DNA from: Nocardioides zhouii
Lineage (GTDB): Bacteria; Actinomycetota; Actinomycetes; Propionibacteriales; Nocardioidaceae
Assembly: GCF_004137345.1 (NCBI RefSeq)
Contig: NZ_SDWV01000013.1
Coordinates: 57,426 to 121,425 of the forward strand
Direction of reading: 5' to 3'
DNA: 64,000 bases
Both the position numbers and the translations under genes were made by a program. The notes below the pieces were generated by a model. The model had not been told where the DNA came from, ran no database searches, and was given only the letters and a program-made list of their open reading frames with translations. Position 1 is the stretch's first letter. Every line of letters begins with the position of its first letter. Positions 51,557 to 61,400 of this stretch are shown piece by piece.

Positions 51557-52240
51557 ATGCTCGCACCCACGGAGTACGCCCTGTCCATCGCCGAGGCGGC
51601 CCGCACCCTCTACCGACCCCGCAGCCTCGACGACACCCTGCAGACGATCGTCGAGGTCGCCTGCAACTCCGTGCCGGGGTTCGACCACGTGGGCATCTCG
51701 ACGTTGGAGAAGAAGGGGGACGTCGAGACGCGCGCCTTCACGGGCGACCTCGTGCTGCCACTCGACAAGCTGCAGTACAGCCTGGGCGAGGGCCCCTGCT
51801 CGGCGACCCTGCAGGGCGACGAGGCCGTCTCCGTGTCAAGCCTGCGCCACGAGCAGCGGTGGCCGCGCTTCGTGCCGCAGGCGCTGGCGCTGGGAGTGCG
51901 GTCCCAGCTGGCGGTCAAGCTCCACCTCGACGGCGACACCCTGGGCGGGATCAACTTCTACTCCACGTTCTCGGACGAGGTCAGCGAGGACGCCCGGGCG
52001 CTCGCTCCGCTCTTCGCCACCCACGCGGCCATCGCCCTCGGGCACGCCCAGGAACGCGAGGAGCTGACGGCGGGCCTGCAGAGCCGACGCGTCATCGGCC
52101 AGGCCATCGGTCTGTTGATGGAGCGCTACCAGATGAGCGACGACCGCTCCTTCGCGTTCCTCGTACGGGCCTCCTCGCACCGCAACATCAAGCTCCGCGC
52201 GGTCGCGGAGGAGCTCGTGGCCGACGCCAACCTGCGCTAG
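51557..52240 (+). CDS. GAF-ANTAR RNA-binding regulator
   Basis: This 227-residue protein has a GAF sensor domain (about residues 15-155, with GEGPCSATLQGDEAV) and a C-terminal ANTAR domain (about 165-225, LQSRRVIGQAIGLLMERYQMS then ASSHRNIKLRAVAEELV). ANTAR domains bind tandem hairpins in mRNA leaders and prevent termination. The signal for the GAF domain is unknown. Start at ATG 51557. It is placed 21 bp before the convergent tRNA-like gene. Confidence 0.88.
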   Translation: MLAPTEYALSIAEAARTLYRPRSLDDTLQTIVEVACNSVPGFDHVGISTLEKKGDVETRAFTGDLVLPLDKLQYSLGEGPCSATLQGDEAVSVSSLRHEQRWPRFVPQALALGVRSQLAVKLHLDGDTLGGINFYSTFSDEVSEDARALAPLFATHAAIALGHAQEREELTAGLQSRRVIGQAIGLLMERYQMSDDRSFAFLVRASSHRNIKLRAVAEELVADANLR

Positions 52241-52260
52241 CCCGACGCGTGGTGTAGGGG

Positions 52261-52334
52261 TGCCCCGGCTGGGGTTCGAACCCAGACTGTGCGGTTTTTA
52301 AGACCGCTTCCTCTACCGGTTGGGATACCGGGGC
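52261..52334 (-). tRNA. tRNA-like gene with anticodon UAA and a short variable loop
   Basis: The minus strand folds as a full cloverleaf of 74 nt. The acceptor GCCCCGG/CCGGGGC is perfect, and A73 is the discriminator. The D-arm has a weak 3-bp stem and GG at the conserved loop position, the anticodon stem is GCGGT/ACCGC with loop CUUAAAA, and the T-arm CTGGG-TTCGAAC-CCCAG is standard. The anticodon is UAA, which reads the leucine codon UUA. However, bacterial tRNA-Leu normally has a long variable arm, and here it is only 5 nt. CCA is not encoded. Assignment to leucine is therefore uncertain. Confidence 0.8.
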
Positions 52335-52345
52335 CTCGTGCTGGA

Positions 52346-53170
52346 TCAGTCTGTCAGCGCGCGGGCGCGCTCGAAGACCGCGTCGGTCATCTCCCGGGTC
52401 AACCGGCCGGTGTACGTGTTGTGCGGCGACGGGTGGTAGCAACCGAGCAGCGTGACGTCGTCGAGCCGTACCTCGGCACCGTGGCCGAACTTCGGCCGCT
52501 TCGCGGGCGCCGGCGCGCCCGCCGCCGCCAACGAGCGGACCGCGCCATCCCAGCCGAAGGCGCCGAGGGCGACGACCGCGCGCACCGTCGGGAGGCGCAC
52601 CAGCTCGGCCGCGATCCACGGCGCGCAGGTGTCGCGCTCCACCGAGGTCGGCTTGTTGTCGGGCGGCGCACACCGGACGGTGGCGACCATCCGGGCGTCG
52701 ATCAGGCGCTGCCCGTCACCCGAGTGCTCGCTGGTCGCCTGGGCCGCCCAACCGGTGCGGTGCAGGCTGGCGAAAAGCCAGTCGGCACTCGGGTCGCCGG
52801 TGAAGATCCGCCCGGTGCGGTTGCCGCCGTTGGCGGCGGGCGCCAGTCCCACCACGAGCAGCGACGGCTCGGGAGCGCCCCACCCGGGGATCGGCCGGCC
52901 CCAGTAGGGCTGGTCCGCGAACGACGCGCGCTTCTCGATCGCGACGTCCTCGCGCCAGGTCACCAGCCGCGGGCACGCCGAGCAGACGCTCACCCGGGCG
53001 TCGAGCTCGGCAAGGGTGTCGGCCTGCGCGAGACGGCGTACGTCGTCCGCGTCGCGAGCCACTGGGGTGTCCCGCGCGGCCGGGTCGTCGGGCCAGCCGG
53101 TGCCGGGGCCGACAGGGCTGGAGAAGTCGCCGCCGACGACGGGGTGCGGCAGCCCCCTCACGCTGGCCAC
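52346..53170 (-). CDS. Uracil-DNA glycosylase, family 5 (UDGb)
   Basis: This base-excision enzyme of 274 residues removes uracil and other deaminated bases. Iron-sulfur cysteines are suggested by SVCSACPRL (C63, C66), TVRCAPPDNK and RDTCAPWI. The active-site motif 1 is GLAPAANGGNRTGR, diagnostic for family 5, which lacks the usual catalytic polar residue. Motif 2 is GCYHPSPHNTYTGRL. The start is GTG at 53170, one base after the stop of the Ppx-type gene, so it is translationally coupled. Suited to a high-GC genome, where cytosine deamination is frequent. Confidence 0.9.
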   Translation of the reverse strand: MASVRGLPHPVVGGDFSSPVGPGTGWPDDPAARDTPVARDADDVRRLAQADTLAELDARVSVCSACPRLVTWREDVAIEKRASFADQPYWGRPIPGWGAPEPSLLVVGLAPAANGGNRTGRIFTGDPSADWLFASLHRTGWAAQATSEHSGDGQRLIDARMVATVRCAPPDNKPTSVERDTCAPWIAAELVRLPTVRAVVALGAFGWDGAVRSLAAAGAPAPAKRPKFGHGAEVRLDDVTLLGCYHPSPHNTYTGRLTREMTDAVFERARALTD

Positions 53171-53171
53171 G

Positions 53172-54098
53172 TCAGATCGCGGCGGCGATGCCGTGGAGGA
53201 TGTCGGCCTCGGAGACGATGTGGTCGGGCACCGGCACACGCGCCAGGATGCGCGTCCAGATGAGCGCTCCGGCGCCGATGACGTCGGCGCGGCCCGGGTG
53301 CATGTAGGGCAGCCCGCGCCGCTCGTCGACCGTCATCGCGACGAGTTCGCCCACGAAGGCGGCGGTGTCCGCGTTGGCCAGCACGGCGCGGTCGAAGGCC
53401 TCACGGTCGTACGCACCCAGGTCCAGGACCCCGCAGGCGAGCGTCTTGATCGTGCCCGAGGTGCCGATCACGCTCCGCGCCCGGTCGAGCGGGATGCCGC
53501 AGGCGTCGAGGTGCTGGTCGATGTCCGCCACGCAGGCGGCGATCTCGGCCGCCGTCGGCGGGTCGCTGCGGAGGTGGCGCTCGTGCAGGCGCACCGACCC
53601 GATGTCCATCGAGACGGCCTGCCGGTCGTCGCCCTCGCCCAGCACCAGCTCGGTCGAGCCGCCGCCGATGTCGACCACGAGGACGGGCTCCGGCGGCACC
53701 GGGCTCTGGGCGGCGATGGCCCCGGCGAAGACCAGCGCGGCCTCCTCGTCGCCGGACAGCACCTCCGGCTCGACGCCGAGTCGTCGGCGTACGCCCTCGG
53801 CGAAGACCGCGGCGTTGTCGGCGTCGCGGGTGGCCGAGGTCGCGCAGAACCGGACCCGCTCGGGAGGCACGTCGTGGGCGCGGATGGTCGCCGCGAGCTC
53901 GTCGAGCGCGCCGAACGTGCGCTCCAGCGCCTCGTCGGCCAACGTCCCGGTCTGGTCGACCCCCTGGCCGAGCCGGACCACCTGCGACGCCCTCAGCGCG
54001 ACGTCGAGCGTGCTGTCGGGTCGGCGCCTGCCGATGAGCAGCTTGATCGAGTTGGTCCCGCAGTCGATCGCGGCCACGAGGTGCTGGTCTCCGGGCAT
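53172..54098 (-). CDS. ppx: Ppx/GppA family exopolyphosphatase
   Basis: This ASKHA-fold phosphatase of 308 residues has AAIDCGTNSIKLLIG (9-23) and VVDIGGGSTELVLGEG near 140-155. It hydrolyses polyphosphate and/or pppGpp. The short form, without the C-terminal HD domain, is typical of actinobacterial Ppx proteins next to DUF501, FtsB and enolase. Start at ATG 54098. Its 5' flank is filled by a 155-bp palindrome array that separates it from the DUF501 gene, while the UDG gene follows after one base. Confidence 0.88.
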   Translation of the reverse strand: MPGDQHLVAAIDCGTNSIKLLIGRRRPDSTLDVALRASQVVRLGQGVDQTGTLADEALERTFGALDELAATIRAHDVPPERVRFCATSATRDADNAAVFAEGVRRRLGVEPEVLSGDEEAALVFAGAIAAQSPVPPEPVLVVDIGGGSTELVLGEGDDRQAVSMDIGSVRLHERHLRSDPPTAAEIAACVADIDQHLDACGIPLDRARSVIGTSGTIKTLACGVLDLGAYDREAFDRAVLANADTAAFVGELVAMTVDERRGLPYMHPGRADVIGAGALIWTRILARVPVPDHIVSEADILHGIAAAI

Positions 54099-54108
54099 GG
54101 GCTCATTG

Positions 54109-54263
54109 TGCCGACCGGGCGATTCCTCGCGCTGAGCGGTGCCGACCTCCCCCCTTCCTCGCGCTGAGAGGCGCCGACCGGGCGATTCCTCGCGGTGGGT
54201 GAACGTCTCCAGCGCGAGGAAGGGGGGAGGTCACTGGCCTCCAGCGCGAGGAACTGCCCGGTC
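54109..54263. repeat. Nested palindrome array upstream of ppx
   Basis: A perfect 22-bp inner inverted repeat (54144-54165 with 54211-54232) is enclosed by an outer one (54113-54136 with 54240-54263, 20 of 24 positions). A further direct copy of the outer arm lies at 54171-54198. The unit TTCCTCGCGCTG occurs five times, three forward and two reversed. The outer right arm contains the first two bases of the DUF501 stop codon. Confidence 0.9.
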
Positions 54264-54774
54264 AGGGGTCGACGGTGACGCAGGGACCGGAGGACCACCA
54301 GTCGCCGAGGGCGTCGAGGACCTCGTCGCCGAGCGGGTTCACGCCGCGGCCCATCGCCAGCGACTGGCCCGCGAGGACGTGGAGGCACTTGACCCGGTCG
54401 GGCATGCCGCCGGCGGAGATGCCGTCGATCTCGGGTACGTCGAGCCCGGCTCGCGCGCCGACCTCGGCACGGGCCTCGAGGTAGCGCTCGTGCGCGGCGC
54501 GGTAGGCGGCGGCGAGCTCCTCGTCGGTGCCGAGGCGCTCCTCCATCTCCTTCATCACGTGCGAGCCCTCGAGCGTGCCGATGCGCGACGCCGCGCGCGG
54601 GCAGGTGAGGTAGAAGGTCGTCGGGAAGGGCGAGCCGTCGGGCAGCCGCGGCTCCGTCGTGACGACGTCGGGGTTGCCGCACGGGCACCGGTGGCCGACC
54701 GAGTCGATGCCCCGCGGCTTGCGCTCGAGCTGGGCCCGGATCACGGCGACGTCAGCAGGATCGATGGGGCTCAC
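54262..54774 (-). CDS. DUF501 domain protein
   Basis: This 170-residue actinobacterial DUF501 protein has VGHRCPCGNPDVV, FPTTFYLTCPRAASRIGTLEGSH and GMPDRVKCLHVLAGQSLAMG. The conserved Cys and His residues suggest metal or iron-sulfur binding, but the function is unknown. The gene is almost always found between ftsB and ppx, as here. Start at GTG 54774, overlapping the FtsB stop in a GTGA junction. Confidence 0.88.
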   Translation of the reverse strand: MSPIDPADVAVIRAQLERKPRGIDSVGHRCPCGNPDVVTTEPRLPDGSPFPTTFYLTCPRAASRIGTLEGSHVMKEMEERLGTDEELAAAYRAAHERYLEARAEVGARAGLDVPEIDGISAGGMPDRVKCLHVLAGQSLAMGRGVNPLGDEVLDALGDWWSSGPCVTVDP

Positions 54775-55403
54775 TGCGTCCCACCGCTGACGGAGCCGTC
54801 GACCAGGTCGGCCGGCTCGTCTCCGGGCGGGGGCGGGTTGCCGGCCAGCTCCATCGACTCCCAGGCCGCGGTCCACCACGCCTTGGGCACGGTCTTGATC
54901 ACGTCGGACGGGTCGTTGAGCGAGGCCTGCGCCTCGAGCGGCTTGCCGTCGACACCGATGACCTCGAAGCCGGCCTCGCCGGGCATCAGGTAGCCGAAGC
55001 GGGCGCGCGCCTGCGCCTTGACGTACGCCGGGTCGTCCCACCGCTGCTTCTCACGCTCGAGGTCGACGATGTTGGCCTCGCGCTCGACGATCTGCGACTT
55101 GAGGTCGCCGATGTGCTCGCGCTGCTGGAGGTAGGCACGCAGGGACGAGGCGTACGAGACGGTCAGCACGGCGAGCACCAGCACGAGGACTGCAGCGCGA
55201 CCCGTGAAGCGGGGCCGGCGTGCGGCAGGTCGCGCCGCGACCGTGCGCACTGCTCCGGTGGTCGGCTCGGGACCGCGGGCGACCGGCGTACGGGCTCCTG
55301 CCGCGCGCGGACGCGCACCGCGGGCACCCGGGTGTGTCGAGCTGCTCTGCCTCGGTCCACGAGAGCCGTTGCCGCCGCGGGGAGTACGGCGCTGGGAAGG
55401 CAT
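54771..55403 (-). CDS. ftsB: FtsB/DivIC-like septum formation initiator
   Basis: The divisome protein has 210 residues: an Arg/Gly/Pro-rich cytosolic N-terminus of about 65 residues, one transmembrane helix (about 70-88, AAVLVLVLAVLTVSYASSL), a coiled coil (REHIGDLKSQIVEREANIVDLERE) and the conserved WDDPAYVKAQARARFGYLMPGE block. FtsB bridges FtsL and FtsQ at the septum. The ATG at 55403 is preceded by a copy of the enolase 3' end rather than a Shine-Dalgarno. It lies 74 bp after enolase and is coupled to DUF501. Confidence 0.87.
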   Translation of the reverse strand: MPSQRRTPRGGNGSRGPRQSSSTHPGARGARPRAAGARTPVARGPEPTTGAVRTVAARPAARRPRFTGRAAVLVLVLAVLTVSYASSLRAYLQQREHIGDLKSQIVEREANIVDLEREKQRWDDPAYVKAQARARFGYLMPGEAGFEVIGVDGKPLEAQASLNDPSDVIKTVPKAWWTAAWESMELAGNPPPPGDEPADLVDGSVSGGTQ

Positions 55404-55413
55404 GCCGGCAAGT

Positions 55414-56797
<1,384 letters not shown>

Positions 56798-56844
56798 CTA
56801 GCCACGTGAGAGCCCGGCGTCGCCGGGGTGTCCGCGGGCGACCG

Positions 56845-56850
56845 TACGGT
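56845..56850 (+). promoter_or_regulatory. Putative -10 of the AraC-type gene
   Basis: TACGGT ends seven bases before the ATG at 56858, with no Shine-Dalgarno. It is another leaderless candidate. Confidence 0.35.
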
Positions 56851-56857
56851 GGCCCCG

Positions 56858-57310
56858 ATGACCACCGCCGCCGACCACTTCCGTGCGTACGTCGACCGCG
56901 CGACGGCCACCGGTGACGACCCCGCGGCCGACCCGGACGCGGCGCGACTGCGGGTCGCGATGGCCGGTGAGTCACCGGCGCGGTTCCGCGACCGGCTCCT
57001 CCTCGAGCGCGCGGCGTGGCTGGCGAGGGAGACCGACCTCCGGCTCCAGGACATCGCCGTCGACTGCGGCTTCCGGGGCTACGGCGTCTTCGTCCGCGCG
57101 TTCCGTCGTGAGCTCGGCGCCTCGCCGTCCGAGTGGCGGGCCGACCCGACGACGTGGGAGATCGACGCGCCGGGCGACGTGCACGTCCATCCGCCCGACG
57201 GGATCTGGCTGCCGGCCCGGAGCTCGTACGACGAGAGGGCCTCGGTCACCGCGGCCTACGTCGGCGCGTTCTTGCCGGACCCGGAGGTGGTGCCGCTCAG
57301 CGAGGCGTGA
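56858..57310 (+). CDS. AraC-type helix-turn-helix protein
   Basis: This 150-residue protein has an AraC-family DNA-binding domain near residues 20-90 (LLLERAAWLARETDLRLQDIAVDCGFRGYGVFVRAFRREL) but no N-terminal ligand domain. A C-terminal tail of about 60 residues contains DVHVHPPDGIWLPA, which resembles the start of a DinB- or GyrI-like region. It may be a truncated member of the AraC plus DinB or effector-domain group. Start by position of a -10-like element. Regulatory targets unknown. Confidence 0.72.
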   Translation: MTTAADHFRAYVDRATATGDDPAADPDAARLRVAMAGESPARFRDRLLLERAAWLARETDLRLQDIAVDCGFRGYGVFVRAFRRELGASPSEWRADPTTWEIDAPGDVHVHPPDGIWLPARSSYDERASVTAAYVGAFLPDPEVVPLSEA

Positions 57311-57325
57311 CTCGGACGAGCGCGG

Positions 57326-57384
57326 TAGTCCGCATCAAGGTTCTCGTCGCCCTGCCCGGAGCACCAGAAGTCTGATGCGGACTA
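57326..57384. repeat. Inverted repeat TAGTCCGCATCA
   Basis: The perfect 12-bp arms 57326-57337 and 57373-57384 lie between convergent genes. The right arm, read on the minus strand, starts with the TAG stop of mazG. The core GGTAGTCC is shared with 27525 and related to GGTGGTCC of the 2.2- and 46.4-kb repeats. Confidence 0.8.
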
Positions 57385-57771
57385 TGCCGTCCGGTGGGCC
57401 TTCTCGGCGGCCTTGGCCGCGTTCCAGAGGGTCAGCACCTCGGCCGCGTCGTGCGCGACCGCGTCGCCGAAGACGTGGGGGTTGCGGCGCTCCATCTTCG
57501 CGATGACGCCGCGGGCGACGTCGTCGAGGGTGAAGTGGCCGGCCTCCTCGGCGATGACCGCGTGGATCACCACCTGGAGCAGCAGGTCGCCGAGCTCGTC
57601 GCACAGCGCGGCCGGGTCGCCCGACTCGATCGCCTCCACGACCTCCTCGGCCTCCTCCCGGACGAACGGGATCAGCGAGGTGTGCGTCTGCTCGCGCTTC
57701 CAGGCGCACTCACGACGCAGGAGGCGCATCTGGTCGGCGAAGGCCTCCAGTGGCGAGTCGTCGACCGGCAC
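57382..57771 (-). CDS. mazG: MazG nucleotide pyrophosphohydrolase (short form)
   Basis: This 129-residue single MazG domain has CAWKREQTHTSLIPFVREEAEEVVEAI and the metal motif LCDELGDLLLQVVIHA. It hydrolyses NTPs to NMP and pyrophosphate and cleans aberrant nucleotides. Classical MazG proteins have two domains or 200-plus residues, so this is a short form. Start at GTG 57771, ten bases after the lipoprotein stop. It is likely the third gene of an mfd operon, which would join repair and nucleotide sanitation. Confidence 0.85.
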   Translation of the reverse strand: MPVDDSPLEAFADQMRLLRRECAWKREQTHTSLIPFVREEAEEVVEAIESGDPAALCDELGDLLLQVVIHAVIAEEAGHFTLDDVARGVIAKMERRNPHVFGDAVAHDAAEVLTLWNAAKAAEKAHRTA

Positions 57772-57781
57772 CGGAGCCCGC

Positions 57782-58453
57782 TCAGCCGCAGCGGTGCGTC
57801 GACGGGAGCGTGTCGGCGAAACCGGGATCCGGCGTCTCGGAGAGGCCGAGCTTGGCGGTGTCGCCGACCGCCACAGAGGTGTTGGTGTCGACGGGCTTCA
57901 GCACGCCGTCGACGCTGGCCAGGCCGTAGCGCGGGTCGACGTCGATCCCGTTGGCGTCGGGCCACTGGTTGAAGACGTCGAGGCCGGCCTGGGTGACCTG
58001 CTCGGTCGTCGGGTCGGTCACGCCCTGGTCGTCGAGGACGACCTTGCCGATCTGGTCGACCACGTCCTGCGCGTAGGACGGCGCGGACGTCAGCCGGATG
58101 TAGTCGGCGCGGACGTCCTCGGGGAGCGTCCTGGCGGTGCCCTGCCGCTGCGCGACGTCGTTCTGGTACGTCGAGCCGGCCGTGACGCCGTAGTCGTCGG
58201 CGAGCTGCTCGGCCTGCGAGCGCAGCGTGAGGAGCTGGACGACGTACTGGCGCACGAAGCTCATCGGCACCGTCGACTCGAACTGCTCGCCGACCGCCGT
58301 GCAGTAGTGGGACGTCGTCGCGTCGATGTCGCGGACGGTGAGGACCTCGTCGCCGACCTGGACCGCCACGCCCGGCGCGGCGCTGCCGCACCCGGTGAGC
58401 AGGAGACCAGCGGCGCCGATCGTCGCGGCCGTCATCAGGCGGGTCATGCTCAC
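57782..58453 (-). CDS. SurA-N-like lipoprotein
   Basis: The 223-residue protein has a lipoprotein signal and lipobox LLTGC (C20 approximate), then a helical domain (VLTVRDIDATTSHYC, VVQLLTLRSQAEQLADDYGV). This resembles the N-terminal chaperone part of SurA and PrsA but lacks the PPIase domain. It is probably anchored to the outer face of the membrane. GTG at 58453 has AGGAG six bases upstream and overlaps the mfd stop in GTGA. ATG at 58447 is the alternative. It regularly sits next to mfd in actinobacteria. Confidence 0.75.
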   Translation of the reverse strand: MSMTRLMTAATIGAAGLLLTGCGSAAPGVAVQVGDEVLTVRDIDATTSHYCTAVGEQFESTVPMSFVRQYVVQLLTLRSQAEQLADDYGVTAGSTYQNDVAQRQGTARTLPEDVRADYIRLTSAPSYAQDVVDQIGKVVLDDQGVTDPTTEQVTQAGLDVFNQWPDANGIDVDPRYGLASVDGVLKPVDTNTSVAVGDTAKLGLSETPDPGFADTLPSTHRCG

Positions 58454-61400
58454 GAGTCGCTCCTGCTGGTCGGGGTTGTCGGTGCCGCTGGTGGAGGTGT
58501 CGGCGGGGCGATGATCTCGTCGATCACGCCGCGGGCCCATTCAAGCAGGGCCACGCCGGCCACCGGACGGACGGGGAACCCCGTCCCCTGCGGTCGCGGC
58601 ACGAGGATCGTACGCACCGGGGGCTTGACCACGCTGCGCGGATGCAGCCGCTCGAGGCGTACGACGCGGGACTCGGGGAGGTCGACGGGCGCGAACCGGA
58701 TGTACTTGCCCGACACGGTGACCTCACTGACGCCGACCTGGCGGCACCGCGCGCGGAACATCGCCACGAACAGCAGCGACCGCACCACCTCCGGCGGCTC
58801 GCCGTAGCGGTCGACCAGCTCGGCGCGGACCTCCTCGACGTCGGCGTCGGTGCGCACCTCCGCGAGGCGCTTGTAGATCTCGAGGCGCAGGCGCTCGCTA
58901 GGGATGTAGTCGTGCGGCAGGTGCGCGTCGACGGGCAGCTCGATGCGGACCTCCGCGGCCACCTCGTCCTCGCCGCCGCCCTTGAACTCGGCCACGGCCT
59001 CGCCCACGAGCCGGACGTAGAGGTCGAAGCCGACGTCGGCGATGTGGCCGGACTGCTCGCCGCCGAGCAGGTTGCCGGCCCCGCGGATCTCGAGGTCCTT
59101 CATCGCGATCGCCATGCCGCCGCCGAGGTCGGAGTGCTGCGCCAGAGTGGCGAGGCGCTCGTGGGCGGTCTCGGTGAGCGGCTTCTCGGCCGGGTAGAGG
59201 AAGTAGGCGTACGCCCGCTCCCGCGAGCGACCGACGCGACCGCGCAGCTGGTGGAGCTGCGAGAGGCCGAGAGTGTCGGAGCGCTCGATGATCATCGTGT
59301 TGGCGTTGGACACGTCGAGGCCGCTCTCGACGATCGTCGTGCACACCAGCACGTCGAAGCGCTTCTCCCAGAAGTCGAGCATGACCTGCTCGAGGGCGTG
59401 CTCGCCCATCTGCCCGTGGGCCGTGGCGACGCGCGCCTCGGGCACCAGCTCGCGGATCCGGGCCGCGGCCTTCTCGATCGACTGCACCCGGTTGTGGATG
59501 TAGAAGACCTGGCCCTCGCGCAGCAGCTCGCGGCGTACGGCTGCGACGACCTGGCGGTCCTCGTAGGCACCGACGTAGGTCAGGACCGGGTGCCGCTCCT
59601 CGGGAGGCGTGGTGATCGTCGACATCTCGCGGATGCCGGTGACCGCCATCTCGAGCGTGCGCGGGATCGGCGTCGCACTCATCGACAGCACGTCGACGGA
59701 CGTACGCATCCGCTTCATCTGCTCCTTGTGCTCGACGCCGAAGCGCTGCTCCTCGTCGACGACGATCAGGCCGAGGTCCTTGACCTTGATGTCCGGGTTG
59801 AGCAGGCGGTGCGTGCCGACCACGATGTCGACCGAACCTTCGGCCAGGCCGGCGATGACCTCCTTGGCCTCCTTGTCGGTCTGGAACCGCGAGAGTCCCT
59901 TGATGACGACAGGGAAGCCCGACATCCGCTCCGAGAACGTCGACAGGTGCTGAGTGACGAGCAGCGTCGTCGGCACCAGCACCGCGACCTGCTTGCCGTC
60001 CTGCACGGCCTTGAACGCCGCCCGTACGGCGATCTCGGTCTTGCCGTAACCGACGTCGCCGCACACGAGCCGGTCCATCGGCACGACCTGGCGCATGTCG
60101 GCCTTGACCTCGTCGACGGTCGTCAGCTGGTCGACGGTCTCGTTGAACGGGAAGGCGTCCTCGAGCTCGCGCTGCCACGGGGTGTCGGGGCCGTAGGCGT
60201 GCCCCTTGGTCGCCTGCCGGGCGGCGTAGAGCTTGATCAGCTCGGCCGCGATCTCGCGGACCGCGCGACGCGCCTTGTTCTTGCGCTTGGTCCAGTCGCC
60301 ACCGCCGAGCCGGTCGAGGCTGGGGTTCTCGCCGCCGACGTAGCGGGTGACCTGGTCGAGGGTGTCGGCCGGGACGTAGAGCATGTCGTTGGGGCCGCCG
60401 CGCTTGCTGGCGCCGTACGTCAGGACGAGGTACTCGCGGACGGCTCCGCCGATCTCGCGCTGCTTCATCTCCACGAACCGGCCCACGCCGTGCTGCTCGT
60501 GGACGACGTAGTCGCCGGCCTTGAGCTCGAGCGGGTCAATCTGCTTCTTGCGGCGCGCGGGCATCCGGCGCATGTCGCGGGTGGAGGTCTTCTGGCCCGA
60601 CAGGTCGTCGCCGGTGACGACGGCGACCTTGGCCTGCTCGTCGACGAGGCCGTGCACGACGTGGCCGCACGTCACGGTCACGACGCCGGGGCCGGCGGTG
60701 CCGCCCTCCTCGACGAGTCGCGCCGCGATGTCGTGCTCACCGAGCAGCTCGACGAAGCGCTGGGCGGGCCCGTGGCCGACGTGCACCACGACGACGTCGA
60801 GGCCCTCGTCGACCCAGCCGCCGATGTCGGCGATGGCCTGCTCGAGGTCGCCGCGGTAGGCCTCGGCGCCGTGGGTGGGCAGCGTGACGGAGGCGTCGTC
60901 GACCTCGTCGAGGCCGAAGGGCGACACCGACCACCACGCGTGCCCGAGGCCCAGGGCGTGGAGGCGCACGTCGGCGATCTCGCGGTAGGACGCTGCGCCG
61001 AGGTCGATGGGCGCGATCCCACCGCCGGCGGCTGCCGCCCACGAGGCCCCGAGGAACTCCTCGCTCGTCGCGACGAGGTCGTGCGCGCGGCTGCGCGCCC
61101 GCTCGGGGTCGAGGAGCAGCACGGTCGTGTCGGCGGGCATCAGGTCGACAAGGAGCTCCATCGTGTCGACGAGCACCGGGGCCAGCGACTCCATGCCCTC
61201 GACCGCGATGCCGGCGGCCATCTTGTCGGTGAGCTCGAGCAGCTGCGGGTGCGCCTGGCCGAGCGCGGCGGCGCGGCGACGTACGTCCTCGGTCAGCAGC
61301 AGCTCCCGGCACGGCGGCGCCCACAGGCGCTGCACCGTCTCGAGCGTGCGCTGGTCGGCGACGGCGAAGGCGCGGATCTCCTCGATGTCGTCGCCCCAGA

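Noticed and set aside
52261..52334. Assignment as tRNA-Lys or tRNA-Ser
   Set aside because: The 7-nt anticodon loop CUUAAAA places UAA at positions 34-36. A lysine UUU reading would need a shifted loop.
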